From positions 62,001 through 126,000 of the forward strand of contig DAONQC010000001.1 of NCBI GenBank assembly GCA_035409945.1: a stretch of 64,000 nucleotides of DNA, written 5' to 3'. Source of the stretch: MWEH01 sp035409945 (GTDB lineage: Bacteria; Bacillota; Clostridia; Christensenellales; DTU072). The position numbers and the translations under genes are program-made. The notes under the pieces were generated by a model. The model saw only the letters and a list, made by a program, of their open reading frames with translations, made no database searches and was not told where the DNA came from. Of this stretch, positions 27,314-37,482 are shown in pieces. Position 1 is the stretch's first letter. Each line of letters begins with the position of its first letter.

Positions 27314-30300
27314 TCACTCGGAAACTAAATATGTTGACCATATAGGATGATTAGCATAATAAGATATCTTACTATTAGGTAATAATATATTTAGTTTGTT
27401 GTAATCATACGTGTCAAGCATGCCTCCATTAAAAATATGATTATACGTTATAACTTCTTTTTTATTGTCTTTCAAATCGATTGTTAAATTTGTTTCTCCA
27501 TCCCAGTATAGCGAACTGTTACCTAGCTCTTTAAGATTAGTGAATTTATAAGTATGAACATTTGGTGTGTTAAAAAAAGCGTAATTATAAACATGTAGCC
27601 CTTGTGGAGAGTCAATATCTGAAAAATTAAACATATACTCTTCTGGGTCGTACCTATCAGTATATATTTTTTGTAGATTTTGCATTGAACTAAATGCATA
27701 TTCTCTTATTTCAATTAATTTTCCCCTTCCTAAAAATTTAACTTCACTCAAAAAGCTTGCACCATAAAAGGCAAAGTCATTTATTACTGCTACCGATTGA
27801 GGAACTATGTAAGTAGGTTTGGTTGCGCCTGCCGGATAGGAAATTAACCTTTTTTTACTTTTATCGAACAAAACACCATCCTCTTGACTTAGTACAGGAT
27901 TATCTTTTGCAACAAGATAAAACTTAATATTATTTAGTCCCATTAATGCTGTCGAGTTTATACTAGTCACATAACTTAAGTCTATTGACTTAATTTGCAA
28001 GTTATACAAAGAATACGGAGCAAGCTCCTTTACATTTGATAAATTAATACCTTTGATTATTCTTTGTTTAGCATTAAACGAATTTTTACCTAAATAATCA
28101 ATTATTCTATATGATTGTCCATTTTCACTAAATTCTTTGGGAACATCTATATACCACTTCTTTGAAATCCAACAATACACCCCATACGTTCCTGTTGGCC
28201 GTTTAAATAGGATGCATTTATTTTCAGTATCTTTAAAAAGTCCATTTCTAAAAACATAATAATCTTCACTAGGAACCCCATCTATCGAGACAATAATATA
28301 ATTATCTATTATCTCTGTTTTAACAAATGTATTAAAATAATAATATTTTACATACTTATCTAAAATTTGAGCAGCCTTATTTAACATAGTTAATTTATTT
28401 AAATTGATGATGTAAAATTTATTCCCCCAATCTGTTTGAGCATATATTACAATTTCCATATGCTTAATTAATGAACTGATTTTAATCGTTTCTGAATCTT
28501 TAAAATGTTCGTTTAACACTGTATAATTATTCAAACACCTTAAAAAAACACCAAAGTCTGTATATAATTTTTTCGCACATTCTCTGTATCTATTAATTAA
28601 AGAAAAGTTAGAAAACTCCATTGGAATAAACTCTGGGATGATGGTAACATCATATTCTTTCATTGTAAAAATATCTGATATATTTTCGCCCTCATCTCGC
28701 ATATTGGATGTTTTATATAATTTTAAACTCTTAAGTTTATATCCTTTATCCGCTAATATACTAAGTTCGACCAAAGCTCCAGAACTATATGTATTAGTGT
28801 TTTTTATAGTACTAACATTTCCGCCATAACTATTATCAATATCAACTCTATATGAAATAACATTTGACGTGTTAACTATTTTATCATAATTGAGATTTAT
28901 GATAGGAGTATTATCGGGTGTTGTAAATGTATTATTAATAATTCCTGTTAAATTGTAACGGATTTGTGTAACTGAATATTGATGATTATTTGCCCTACTA
29001 TTTATAAAAACCGTAACGCTCTCTCCCTCAAAAGTTATTGATTTATCAGGATATATTAAGAAAAACTCATCTTCACAAGCATTAATAATAACAGTAGGTT
29101 TAAATATGACCATAATATTTATATTACTATTTTTCATTAAAAATCCAATCTTAGATTGTGAAAAATAAGTATCAATATCTGTTTCATTGCTATATGAAAC
29201 TAGGGTATCTTCTTGTTCTCCGTTTTGCCCGTGTTTGACTACTAAACTGAATAAGCCAAAACCTTCAGCAGGATTGATATCTAATTCTACTAATTCGTTA
29301 AATTGAGCCAATTCTGAATTAGACTCTATATTACCATTCCCCATTTGTGTAATTGTAATATGGTATTCGTTTGTTGAAGTAACATGTTTAGGAATGGCTT
29401 TAATTTCTATATCATAACTAGGCATTAAAAACGACCCAGAATAAGAGCTAATTCCATCTAATTCAATATTAACTTCTTCATATAAAGTACTATTCAAATT
29501 AATATATTTAAACTCAACGCTATTAGGGGCGAGCAAACTAGTATTTTCTAATTCAAGTTTAATTAATTCACCTTCAGTTGCGAAATCATGTGAAACAATT
29601 GGTTTCGGGGAATATGTATCAGATACTTTGATTTTATAAATTTGAGGTGAAAGCGTTATAGTTAATACAGAATCTTCATTAGGCATAATTAAATTATCTA
29701 ATGATACAAAATTTCCATTTAAAAGTATATTATTAATTTTAACATTATCTAAATATGAAGTATCAAGAACAATTTTTTCCCCTTCATAAAAACGGTTTTC
29801 TATATTTGTGGTTGTTATTATTTTGTCAGAAGGTGTTCCTGAAGATTCTTTTACTTGTATTGTTAAATTATATAATTTTTGTTTATTTATTGGTTGGATT
29901 ATGGGTTTAATCAAAACAGTATCGTTGGGCATAATAAACCCTTCTATGTCGGTTGTACTCTGGTTGTTAATCAAAAGCTGCGTACATATAAAGCCCTCAT
30001 CACATATAATTTCTATCGGAACATACTCTCCAGTACTAGCTTTTGTAACGAAAGTATTTATTTTTATATTATTTGTTTCATCTATTGTAACATCGTATTT
30101 TACATCACAATTAATTTTTACTACTTCTGCCGCAATAGTAACTGGCTTGGAAGGCATTAGAAATGAATCTGAAACACTCTCACTTGTTTCTATAATGTAG
30201 ATTTTATTGATGTAGTAACCTAATGACGGTATAGCGTCTACATAAACTGTATCATCTCTATGAGCTAGTTCTTTACTTACATTAATGATAACATTTTCTT

Positions 30301-30952
30301 GTTTATAAACATTAACTTTTAACGGAGGCAGTTCAAATATTGCTATAATGGTAATGGGATAGGGAGGCATTAAAAACGATTTGGTATCGTCGTTAATAAT
30401 TATATCATCATTTATACCATCATTTGATTTAGCACATAGCGAACCAGGTTTTAGTATATAGTCGTGGTCGATGTATGAAATTTCAAGTGTGATTTCTGTA
30501 CCTTTTGCTGCTGTGATTTTTGTATCTTTTGCTGTTTTATTTAAATTAGTCTTAATTTCTGCAACATCATAGCTAGCAATAAAAATTTCATGAGGATAAG
30601 TATCGACACTCTGCCATTTGGCAAAAATCGTTCTGCTTTCAACAGCTTTGAATAAATCAATGTTAAGCTTATCTGCTGAATTAAAGCTTAAATCTAAATA
30701 CCACCCAACAAAAACATATCCTTCTCTTATAGGTTCATGTTCTGGTAACTCAATTGTATCATTTTTATTCAATGTAATACTAACTGCAGAAATATTTCCA
30801 GGAAAAACACCACCATTAGCATTAAATGAAATAACTATAGCTTTATTATTTTGTTGAGCATTACTGTCACAAGAGCATAATAATGCTCCTGTTAAACATA
30901 TAACAATAACTAACAATGCAATTACAAAATATTTATTCAATTTTACATACAT
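27314..30952 (-). CDS. Repeat lipoprotein with InlB B-repeat and BspA-type LRR
   Basis: 1212 residues. An N-terminal signal ends in a lipobox-like LLCSC with C28 as the likely lipidated cysteine. Residues ~40-115 match the Listeria-Bacteroides (InlB B) repeat (GYVFVGWYLDLSF ... ESRTIFAKWQS). A long middle region is built of ~70-90-residue modules ending in SFLMPSxPxxIxA or similar, roughly ten times, a pattern seen in bacterial surface proteins. From ~970 there is a BspA-type leucine-rich region (SFNAKQRIIKGINLSNVKELAPYSLYNL, VINDFAFYGASFLSEVKFLG). No ribosome binding site is evident; a TATAAT lies 7 bases before the ATG. Probable extracellular adhesin or binding lipoprotein. It sits between the PolC remnant and yggS. 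Confidence 0.82.
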   Translation of the reverse strand: MYVKLNKYFVIALLVIVICLTGALLCSCDSNAQQNNKAIVISFNANGGVFPGNISAVSITLNKNDTIELPEHEPIREGYVFVGWYLDLSFNSADKLNIDLFKAVESRTIFAKWQSVDTYPHEIFIASYDVAEIKTNLNKTAKDTKITAAKGTEITLEISYIDHDYILKPGSLCAKSNDGINDDIIINDDTKSFLMPPYPITIIAIFELPPLKVNVYKQENVIINVSKELAHRDDTVYVDAIPSLGYYINKIYIIETSESVSDSFLMPSKPVTIAAEVVKINCDVKYDVTIDETNNIKINTFVTKASTGEYVPIEIICDEGFICTQLLINNQSTTDIEGFIMPNDTVLIKPIIQPINKQKLYNLTIQVKESSGTPSDKIITTTNIENRFYEGEKIVLDTSYLDNVKINNILLNGNFVSLDNLIMPNEDSVLTITLSPQIYKIKVSDTYSPKPIVSHDFATEGELIKLELENTSLLAPNSVEFKYINLNSTLYEEVNIELDGISSYSGSFLMPSYDIEIKAIPKHVTSTNEYHITITQMGNGNIESNSELAQFNELVELDINPAEGFGLFSLVVKHGQNGEQEDTLVSYSNETDIDTYFSQSKIGFLMKNSNINIMVIFKPTVIINACEDEFFLIYPDKSITFEGESVTVFINSRANNHQYSVTQIRYNLTGIINNTFTTPDNTPIINLNYDKIVNTSNVISYRVDIDNSYGGNVSTIKNTNTYSSGALVELSILADKGYKLKSLKLYKTSNMRDEGENISDIFTMKEYDVTIIPEFIPMEFSNFSLINRYRECAKKLYTDFGVFLRCLNNYTVLNEHFKDSETIKISSLIKHMEIVIYAQTDWGNKFYIINLNKLTMLNKAAQILDKYVKYYYFNTFVKTEIIDNYIIVSIDGVPSEDYYVFRNGLFKDTENKCILFKRPTGTYGVYCWISKKWYIDVPKEFSENGQSYRIIDYLGKNSFNAKQRIIKGINLSNVKELAPYSLYNLQIKSIDLSYVTSINSTALMGLNNIKFYLVAKDNPVLSQEDGVLFDKSKKRLISYPAGATKPTYIVPQSVAVINDFAFYGASFLSEVKFLGRGKLIEIREYAFSSMQNLQKIYTDRYDPEEYMFNFSDIDSPQGLHVYNYAFFNTPNVHTYKFTNLKELGNSSLYWDGETNLTIDLKDNKKEVITYNHIFNGGMLDTYDYNKLNILLPNSKISYYANHPIWSTYLVSE

Positions 30953-30997
30953 ATATATTATTATATCAAAGAATTAAACATTGTTTATAAAATAAGA

Positions 30998-32542
30998 TCA
31001 ATTTGGTAATGTCATAAGTTTTTGAAATAATTTTGCAGTAGCTATAGCGTCACTTAATGCTCTATGTGCATTTGTATTTGAAATATTAAATCTTTTACAT
31101 AAACTCTCAAGGTCAGCTCCGCGTGTGATATTTAACTTTTTACGAGCTAAGAGCATTGTATCTTTAACTGGATGATCAAAGTTATATGAATATTTTTTTG
31201 CATGAAATGTAAGCATACCTAAATCGAAACTTGCATTGTGTGCAATTAATACACATTCATGACAAAACTTATAAAAATCGGCAATTACTTCGGAAAATGC
31301 GGGTGCATTTTCTAACATGCTATCCACAATATGATTGACTTTAGTAGCCTCAGTTGGCATTGGTATTTGAGGTTTAATAAGTGTTTCAAAAGACTCGACA
31401 ATTAAGCCATTTTTCATTTTTACAGCTCCAATCTCAACTATTTCATCTTTTGTTTGATCTAATCCAGTGGTTTCTAAATCGAAAACTACATAAATATTAG
31501 AATCAAAATCAGGTTTTTGCATTTGGAAAACATTACTCTGTACATAATCATTATAAGGCTGAGGGAACACAGTGGAATAATCGCTCGCTACACTTTTATA
31601 TGGAATTTCGGTTGAAATACTTCCATAATCAATTGTACAAGCCGCTAGTCCTCTGACGGTTAATGAATGCTGGCTTTTGTTACCAAACATTTGTGATAAT
31701 TTTCCAGTGACAACTACAGTTTGATTTTCTGATAAAAATAAATCCAATGAATCTTGTATATCTTTTGATTTAGAAAAACGTGTACATAGTAAAGTATCCG
31801 TGCTATCGTTTATAGTGAATTCTGTTATATAATAGTCTCGTCCATCTTTTGAAATTTGCTTGCTGTTTACACTTGATACTTTTCCACATGCAACAACACT
31901 GTCCTTAGATGTTATATTGTTAATATCAGAGATATACACCGGTTGACGAGTAATATGACCAAAAAATGTTGTACCTTGATTAATATTTATAAGCCTGATT
32001 AACTTTTCAGCTTTTGAACCTATTGATAATTTCCTGTTTTTGACAACTAACGATTTTTTAGTGTCGTTAATAATAATGCTAATATCTTCCATTAATTTTT
32101 TTTCGAGTATTAAAGACAAGTTTTTATCAATATCTGCCCCTAATAACAATTGTTTTATACTTGGCGTTGTTTCTATGGTTATATCAATCCCATAAGGAGT
32201 TGGATTGATTTGTATATCTTGTTCGGAAAGTTGAGAATTTAATAGATGGTGTTCGGAATATAGATATCTGCTAACTTCCCCTATAATAAAACTCTCTTCA
32301 GAGATGGTCTTTTTAAATTTCACTTCTATGTTGGGTAAAAAACTAAATGTTTCAAAAGCAAATTCTTTTACATCATTCATTAAGCTCTCGCTTAATTTGT
32401 CATCAAAATCCTTTGCATTAACTAATAATATTATAACTAGCCCCCCATTGTCTGTAATAACCGCTTCCGAACAGGTAAAAATATGATATTTGTCAGGTAA
32501 GGTTTTATTTAATAATTTTATGAATTTAGTTTCTTCTCTCAT
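30998..32542 (-). CDS. Truncated PolC: N-terminal/OB region plus 3'-5' exonuclease, no polymerase
   Basis: 514 residues, against about 1400 for PolC. Residues ~1-200 resemble the PolC N-terminal domains. ~200-310 is the OB fold (GTTFFGHITRQPVYISDINNITS...VVACGKVSSVNSKQ). ~352-514 is a complete DEDDh exonuclease: D355/E357 in VVFDLETTGLD, D440 in LIAHNASFDLGML, and H493/D498 in NAHRALSDA. The PHP segment that normally flanks the exonuclease and the whole polymerase core are missing; the frame ends in an ordinary stop after LMTLPN. It lies exactly where polC belongs (directly after rseP-ispG), so it is a derivative of the native polC locus. All catalytic residues of the exonuclease are kept, so it may serve as a stand-alone proofreader. 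Confidence 0.87.
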   Translation of the reverse strand: MREETKFIKLLNKTLPDKYHIFTCSEAVITDNGGLVIILLVNAKDFDDKLSESLMNDVKEFAFETFSFLPNIEVKFKKTISEESFIIGEVSRYLYSEHHLLNSQLSEQDIQINPTPYGIDITIETTPSIKQLLLGADIDKNLSLILEKKLMEDISIIINDTKKSLVVKNRKLSIGSKAEKLIRLININQGTTFFGHITRQPVYISDINNITSKDSVVACGKVSSVNSKQISKDGRDYYITEFTINDSTDTLLCTRFSKSKDIQDSLDLFLSENQTVVVTGKLSQMFGNKSQHSLTVRGLAACTIDYGSISTEIPYKSVASDYSTVFPQPYNDYVQSNVFQMQKPDFDSNIYVVFDLETTGLDQTKDEIVEIGAVKMKNGLIVESFETLIKPQIPMPTEATKVNHIVDSMLENAPAFSEVIADFYKFCHECVLIAHNASFDLGMLTFHAKKYSYNFDHPVKDTMLLARKKLNITRGADLESLCKRFNISNTNAHRALSDAIATAKLFQKLMTLPN

Positions 32543-32559
32543 ATTTCCCCTAATAACAA

Positions 32560-33615
32560 CTAATCTTGAGTAAATTTCTGTACTAAATGTTTTAATTCCT
32601 TGACAATGGAATTATTGTCAATATATTTATAAGGTTTACCCGATATAAATAATAATGAATTGTTTTTTCCGGCACATATTCCGAAATCTGCATCGCCAGA
32701 TTCACCTATCCCGTTAACAATACATCCCATAATAGCTATTTTTAGTGGTTTTTTAATGTCTGCTACGTATTCTTTCATTTCTTTAACAATATTAACAATA
32801 TCAATTTCAGTTCTTGCGCAAGTAGGACACGATATTATATCTACGAATTCTAAATTCTTACCTGTGGCTCTCAAAATATTTTTAGCTAAATGAACTTCAT
32901 TGATTGGGTTTCCAGTTAATGATACCCTAATAGTATCACCAATATTGTCAGATAACAACGAACCAATAGCAATAGAAGATTTGATCTCAGCAAAATCGCC
33001 GTAGCCAGCTTCCGTCAAGCCTATATGTATTGGATATGGCATTTCTTTATATAACAATCTATTGGCTTCTATAGTGGATTTAATATCTGAAGTTTTAATC
33101 GAAACGACAATATTATAAAAGTTTTCTTTTTCTAAAACTTTAATGTTTTCTTTTGTAAATGATATTAAATCTTCAACTGACATTTTTTTATTAAACGAAC
33201 CACGATTGACGCCAATCCTAATAATGGTCCCTTTTTCTTTAGCAGCAGCAATTATATTAGCAAGAGCTTTTTTAGGCATGTTGGATGGGTTAAGTCTAAT
33301 TTTTGCGGCGCCAGCCTTGATTGCACCGAGTGCCATTTGTTCATCAAAGTGAATATCGGCGATTATAGGTATATCGCCACTTAATGAAACAATTTCTTTA
33401 AATTGAATTAAAGATGCTTTATCAGGTACAGAAACACGGATTAAATCACACCCCGCTTGAGATAGCATGAAAATTTGTCGTAATGTAGCATCAACATCCG
33501 TTGTTTTAGTATTTGTCATAGACTGAATCCTGACAGGATGGTTATTGCCTAAAAATAATTTACCTATTTTAATTGTTTTTCTATCCATAAACATATTCTC
33601 TTTCATATTGTTCAT
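32560..33615 (-). CDS. ispG: HMBPP synthase IspG (GcpE)
   Basis: 4Fe-4S enzyme of the MEP pathway converting MEcPP to HMBPP. The TIM-barrel start (RIQSMTNTKTTDVDATLRQI, AGCDLIRVSVPD) and the C-terminal cluster region (SCPTCARTEIDI and MGCIVNGIGESGDADFGICAG) are intact. 351 residues is the usual length for the two-domain bacterial form. The stop of rseP overlaps its start by 4 bases. Confidence 0.96.
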   Translation of the reverse strand: MNNMKENMFMDRKTIKIGKLFLGNNHPVRIQSMTNTKTTDVDATLRQIFMLSQAGCDLIRVSVPDKASLIQFKEIVSLSGDIPIIADIHFDEQMALGAIKAGAAKIRLNPSNMPKKALANIIAAAKEKGTIIRIGVNRGSFNKKMSVEDLISFTKENIKVLEKENFYNIVVSIKTSDIKSTIEANRLLYKEMPYPIHIGLTEAGYGDFAEIKSSIAIGSLLSDNIGDTIRVSLTGNPINEVHLAKNILRATGKNLEFVDIISCPTCARTEIDIVNIVKEMKEYVADIKKPLKIAIMGCIVNGIGESGDADFGICAGKNNSLLFISGKPYKYIDNNSIVKELKHLVQKFTQD

Positions 33616-34715
33616 ATAAATTTTAAAACATCAATAAGAATTGCAAACAATATAATAGCAAGAAAACCTATTGTATGAATTATACCTTGCACTTTTTTGC
33701 TTATTGGTTTTTTGGTTATTATTTCTACTATACAAAAAACAATTCTTGCACCATCTAATGCTGGAATAGGAAGCAGATTCATCACTGCAATGTTTGCTGA
33801 TATTATTGATATTGCATATAATAATGTTGCAATGCCAGATCTACTAGCATTGGTCATTACTTGTATTGTCGACACGGGACCGCCCAGCGCGTCTATACCT
33901 AATTTTCCAGTCAGAAGCCTACCAAATATCTCGAAAACTTTGTAAACTACAAAAAAAGTAAAAGAAAACGCACGTTCCAAACTTAACCCAAAAGAGATTT
34001 TTTGAACACTTATTGTGCCTACAAATCCGAACCCATAATTAGTTTGCTCTTTCTCATCAACTAGAGTTGGGGTAAAGTTTCCGTTTTCATCAAATTCGCC
34101 AACTATATAATTATATTTGTTTATGGTGATGTTTTCTTGCTTTCCATTTCTCAAAACCACTATATCCGCTGTATCTTGAGAGCTTTTAAGCAATACAAAA
34201 GCATCATTTGTTTCTAAAACATTTAAATTATGACCGTTAACTTTTAAAACGATATCTCCTTTCATAATATGATTTTCCGAATCTGGATAAACGTGTTCTA
34301 CTTTTAACATTACTTGCCCAAATACAGAAAAAAATATTGATATTATTATTAACGCTGAAATTAAGTTAAACAATGCACCTGACGCTAAAACAATTATGCG
34401 TTTCCAGGCAGGTTTGTTGTCAAATGCTGTGGGGCTGTTAGATTCGTATTCGTCATCCTCACTTTCAAATCTGCAAAAGCCACCAAGCGGAATGGGCCGG
34501 ATGGAAAATATCTCTCCGTTTCTTTTATTTATATGTTTATAAACAGGTGGACCAAAACCAACGCCAAATTCAATTATTTTAAACCCAAGCGCTTTCCCTG
34601 CTACATAGTGACCAAGTTCATGTATAATTATCATGGAAGTGAGAGCAAGCAAGCCCAGTATAATGTATCCAGTAGTTTGTAACACATCTATAAAATTTGA
34701 AAGAAGAAAAACCAT
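33612..34715 (-). CDS. rseP: RseP/RasP site-2 membrane protease
   Basis: Intramembrane zinc protease that cleaves anti-sigma factors and leftover signal peptides. The zinc motif HELGHY lies in the first transmembrane helix, followed by FGVGFGPPVY and PLGGFCRFESED. A central PDZ domain spans about residues 125-200 (PDSENHIMKGDIVLKVNGH). The third ligand is in NLLPIPALDGARI. 367 residues is normal. Between dxr and ispG in the standard order. Confidence 0.95.
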   Translation of the reverse strand: MVFLLSNFIDVLQTTGYIILGLLALTSMIIIHELGHYVAGKALGFKIIEFGVGFGPPVYKHINKRNGEIFSIRPIPLGGFCRFESEDDEYESNSPTAFDNKPAWKRIIVLASGALFNLISALIIISIFFSVFGQVMLKVEHVYPDSENHIMKGDIVLKVNGHNLNVLETNDAFVLLKSSQDTADIVVLRNGKQENITINKYNYIVGEFDENGNFTPTLVDEKEQTNYGFGFVGTISVQKISFGLSLERAFSFTFFVVYKVFEIFGRLLTGKLGIDALGGPVSTIQVMTNASRSGIATLLYAISIISANIAVMNLLPIPALDGARIVFCIVEIITKKPISKKVQGIIHTIGFLAIILFAILIDVLKFI

Positions 34716-34722
34716 AATATTA

Positions 34723-35811
34723 TTAGTATTTTATATGTATTTGGGACTCGATAAAGTGTTTTACACTATCTGCAATGACGAGTACGTCGGAAACATTTTT
34801 AATACTACCTCCCCTGAATTCTTTTAAGCATTTTTTAATAATGTCATATAAATCATAAAATCCGATAGCATTATTCAAAAACAGATGGACTGCAATTTCA
34901 TCTGCTGCCACCATAACGGTTCCTTCAAAGTCGCCCATATTTAGGACCTCCATTGCTATTTCAAGGCACGGAAATCGTTTAAAATCAGGTCTTCCAAAAG
35001 TTAAACTCCCTAATGACGGGAGGTCAAGGGGTTTTGCTATACTCTCTAATCTCTTCGGATAGGTTAGAGCGTACTGTATGGGTATTGTCATATCAGGATT
35101 TGATAACATAGCCTTCATTGAGCCATCTTTAAATTCTACTAGCGAGTGTACAATACTTTCTTTATGAATTAACACATCTATATCGTTGATGCCGAAAAGA
35201 TGTTTTGCTTCAATTAATTCCATACCTTTATTCATTAGCGTCGCACTATCTATAGTTACTTTTGGTCCCATTTTCCAAGTTGGATGTTTTATGGCTTCAT
35301 TGGATGTTACCATTTTTAATTGCTCTTCAGAATAACTTATGAAAGGACCACCAGAGGCAGTTAATATTAACTTGCTTACATTAGAAATATCTTCGATACA
35401 TTGAAAGATTGCGGAGTGTTCACTATCAACTGGTATTATTTTTTTATTGTTGCGTGCTGCAATTTCCATTATTTTCGAACCGTATGCAACTAGGCTCTCC
35501 TTATTTGCGGTTGCTAGCTTAGCAGGACTCTCTAAAATAGCTATTGTTGGCACTAACCCAGCTAGCCCACTAATCCCATTAATAACAATATCGCAATTTA
35601 TATATGTTTCGGAATAATTTAACAGTGTTGTATCGCCATGTATAACTTGGGAAGGATTAAATCTAGAAATTTGTTCACTTAATAATTTAATATTTCTTTT
35701 ACAAGATAATAGCGTCACCTCAAACAAATCTCTGTGAGATTCTATAACTTGCAGTGTTTGAGTACCTATAGACCCTGTTGACCCGATGACTCCTACTTTA
35801 ATTTTTTTCAT
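34723..35811 (-). CDS. dxr: 1-deoxy-D-xylulose 5-phosphate reductoisomerase
   Basis: First committed MEP-pathway enzyme, NADPH-dependent. The Rossmann motif GSTGSIGTQTL starts at residue 9, ATANKESLVAYG and PVDSEHSAIFQC bind metal and substrate, and DSATLMNKGMELIEA is the conserved loop. 362 residues is slightly short of the usual ~380-400 but complete. It is followed by rseP after 7 bases. Confidence 0.96.
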   Translation of the reverse strand: MKKIKVGVIGSTGSIGTQTLQVIESHRDLFEVTLLSCKRNIKLLSEQISRFNPSQVIHGDTTLLNYSETYINCDIVINGISGLAGLVPTIAILESPAKLATANKESLVAYGSKIMEIAARNNKKIIPVDSEHSAIFQCIEDISNVSKLILTASGGPFISYSEEQLKMVTSNEAIKHPTWKMGPKVTIDSATLMNKGMELIEAKHLFGINDIDVLIHKESIVHSLVEFKDGSMKAMLSNPDMTIPIQYALTYPKRLESIAKPLDLPSLGSLTFGRPDFKRFPCLEIAMEVLNMGDFEGTVMVAADEIAVHLFLNNAIGFYDLYDIIKKCLKEFRGGSIKNVSDVLVIADSVKHFIESQIHIKY

Positions 35812-35902
35812 AATTCTCCTATGTATAAATATAAAAGCTAATTAAACTATAAAAAATAGTTAATAATGTTAAGAATTAAATTAATGCTTTAGGTTTTAAC
35901 TG

Positions 35903-36790
35903 TTAACCAAAACTAGTAAAGCTCATGAAAACCGCCATAAAAACAACTGTAAATAGTAAACTATCTAATCTGTCTATAATTCCACCATGAGAACCTAAAA
36001 TTTTTCCAAAATCTTTAATTTCCATACATCTTTTAATTCTACTGGCTATTAAGTCGCCTATTTCACCTATAAGTCCTAAAACAATACCTATTATTGGATA
36101 AAAAATCCAGGGGTTGTATTTTTCACTAAACACAACAATCCTATTTAGCGGAATTGGAGCCAGTTCAAACATAGCATAAACTATAATGGCACCAACCGCA
36201 CCGCCTACTAAACCCATTATAAAGCCAGAATACGTTTTATTGGGACTTATCTTAGGGAAAATCTTCGGACCTTTAATTAAGCTCCCAAAATAATAAGCAA
36301 AAGCATCAGCCATCATCGCTGCCCCTAATGCCAGCAATAATGGAATCATCCCAAATTGGTTAATAATTTGGAATGCTATAGTCAAAGGGAGTATTGGATA
36401 AAAAAATAAAAACAAGGACACCATAAAATTATTAAATGTTACTTTCGAATCAAAAACGTAAAATAAAAACAATAAAAGTATGGAAACAATTAATAAAGTG
36501 AAAATACCGTGATATCCATTCCCTAAAAATATATCAAAGAGTTTAACTGTTGGATAAGAAAGTACAAGAATTATACATAGCGGTATTACTTGCGGCGAGT
36601 AGCCTCCTGCTTTTGTTGCACAAATCATTTCATATAGCGCTACTGACATAACAATAATAAGTAATGCGTCAAAAAAATATTGTCCGTAGTAATAACCATT
36701 TTCTCCCTTGAGAGTCCCAGTTAAAACAACAACCCCTATAAAGATTGCTAAAAAAGATAATCCTTGAACAGTTCGTTTTAATACTTTCAT
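35903..36790 (-). CDS. cdsA: Phosphatidate cytidylyltransferase
   Basis: Polytopic membrane enzyme making CDP-diacylglycerol for phospholipid synthesis. Many hydrophobic helices precede the signature SPNKTYSGFIMGLVGGAVGA and the conserved GEIGDLIASRIKRCMEIKDFGKILGSHGGIIDRLDS. 295 residues is a little long. The start overlaps the uppS stop (ATGA-type overlap). Confidence 0.95.
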   Translation of the reverse strand: MKVLKRTVQGLSFLAIFIGVVVLTGTLKGENGYYYGQYFFDALLIIVMSVALYEMICATKAGGYSPQVIPLCIILVLSYPTVKLFDIFLGNGYHGIFTLLIVSILLLFLFYVFDSKVTFNNFMVSLFLFFYPILPLTIAFQIINQFGMIPLLLALGAAMMADAFAYYFGSLIKGPKIFPKISPNKTYSGFIMGLVGGAVGAIIVYAMFELAPIPLNRIVVFSEKYNPWIFYPIIGIVLGLIGEIGDLIASRIKRCMEIKDFGKILGSHGGIIDRLDSLLFTVVFMAVFMSFTSFG

Positions 36791-37482
36791 TGTTTGATTT
36801 CTCCAAAATTACGTTTGATTTTTAAAAATTTCTCTTTAATTATAAAAATATCTTCTCTTGTTGCATCGGGAAAGTTTTTTTCAAGGAAAAACAACTCCGA
36901 ATAAACCGATTGATATGTTAAAAAATCGGACAATCGTTTGTGTCCACCATACCTAACAATTGCATCTGGGTCCGGTATTGTGGTGGTATATAATCTATTA
37001 GAAAGTTCTTTTCTATTAATCGGGGTGTAATCTCCATTATTAATTTTCTCTTCAAGCAATAGATTGAATGCTTTAACAATTTCTTCTCTACCACTATATG
37101 CTATAGCAATAACTATTTGCATACCTTTATTGTTAACACCAATCTGATATGCTTTTGATATAGTTGTAAGCAATTCTTGAGGTAAGCGGTTTAACTCTCC
37201 AATAAACATAAGTTTATAACCTCTAGTTCGTACTAACGGGATTAGTTCAGACTCAATGTAGTCATTAATAATCCCTAAAATTCCATATACCTCACTTACG
37301 TCCCGTTTAAAATTATCCAAACTAAATGCATATAAAGATAAAACTTTCACCTCTAGTTCATCTGCAGCATCTATTATTTCAGTAATTACGTTAACTGCAG
37401 CCTTATGACCACTTAACCTTGGTAATCCTTGCGCTTGTGCCCAGCGACCATTTCCATCCATTATAATCGCAAGATGTTTCAT
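36787..37482 (-). CDS. uppS: Undecaprenyl diphosphate synthase
   Basis: Cis-prenyltransferase making the C55 carrier for peptidoglycan. The opening LAIIMDGNGRWAQAQGLPRLSGHKA holds the diphosphate-binding Asp, and the RYGGHKRLSDFLTYQSVYSELFFLEKNFPD C-terminal motif is present. 231 residues is normal. Its ATG follows frr with no gap. Confidence 0.96.
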   Translation of the reverse strand: MKHLAIIMDGNGRWAQAQGLPRLSGHKAAVNVITEIIDAADELEVKVLSLYAFSLDNFKRDVSEVYGILGIINDYIESELIPLVRTRGYKLMFIGELNRLPQELLTTISKAYQIGVNNKGMQIVIAIAYSGREEIVKAFNLLLEEKINNGDYTPINRKELSNRLYTTTIPDPDAIVRYGGHKRLSDFLTYQSVYSELFFLEKNFPDATREDIFIIKEKFLKIKRNFGEIKQ

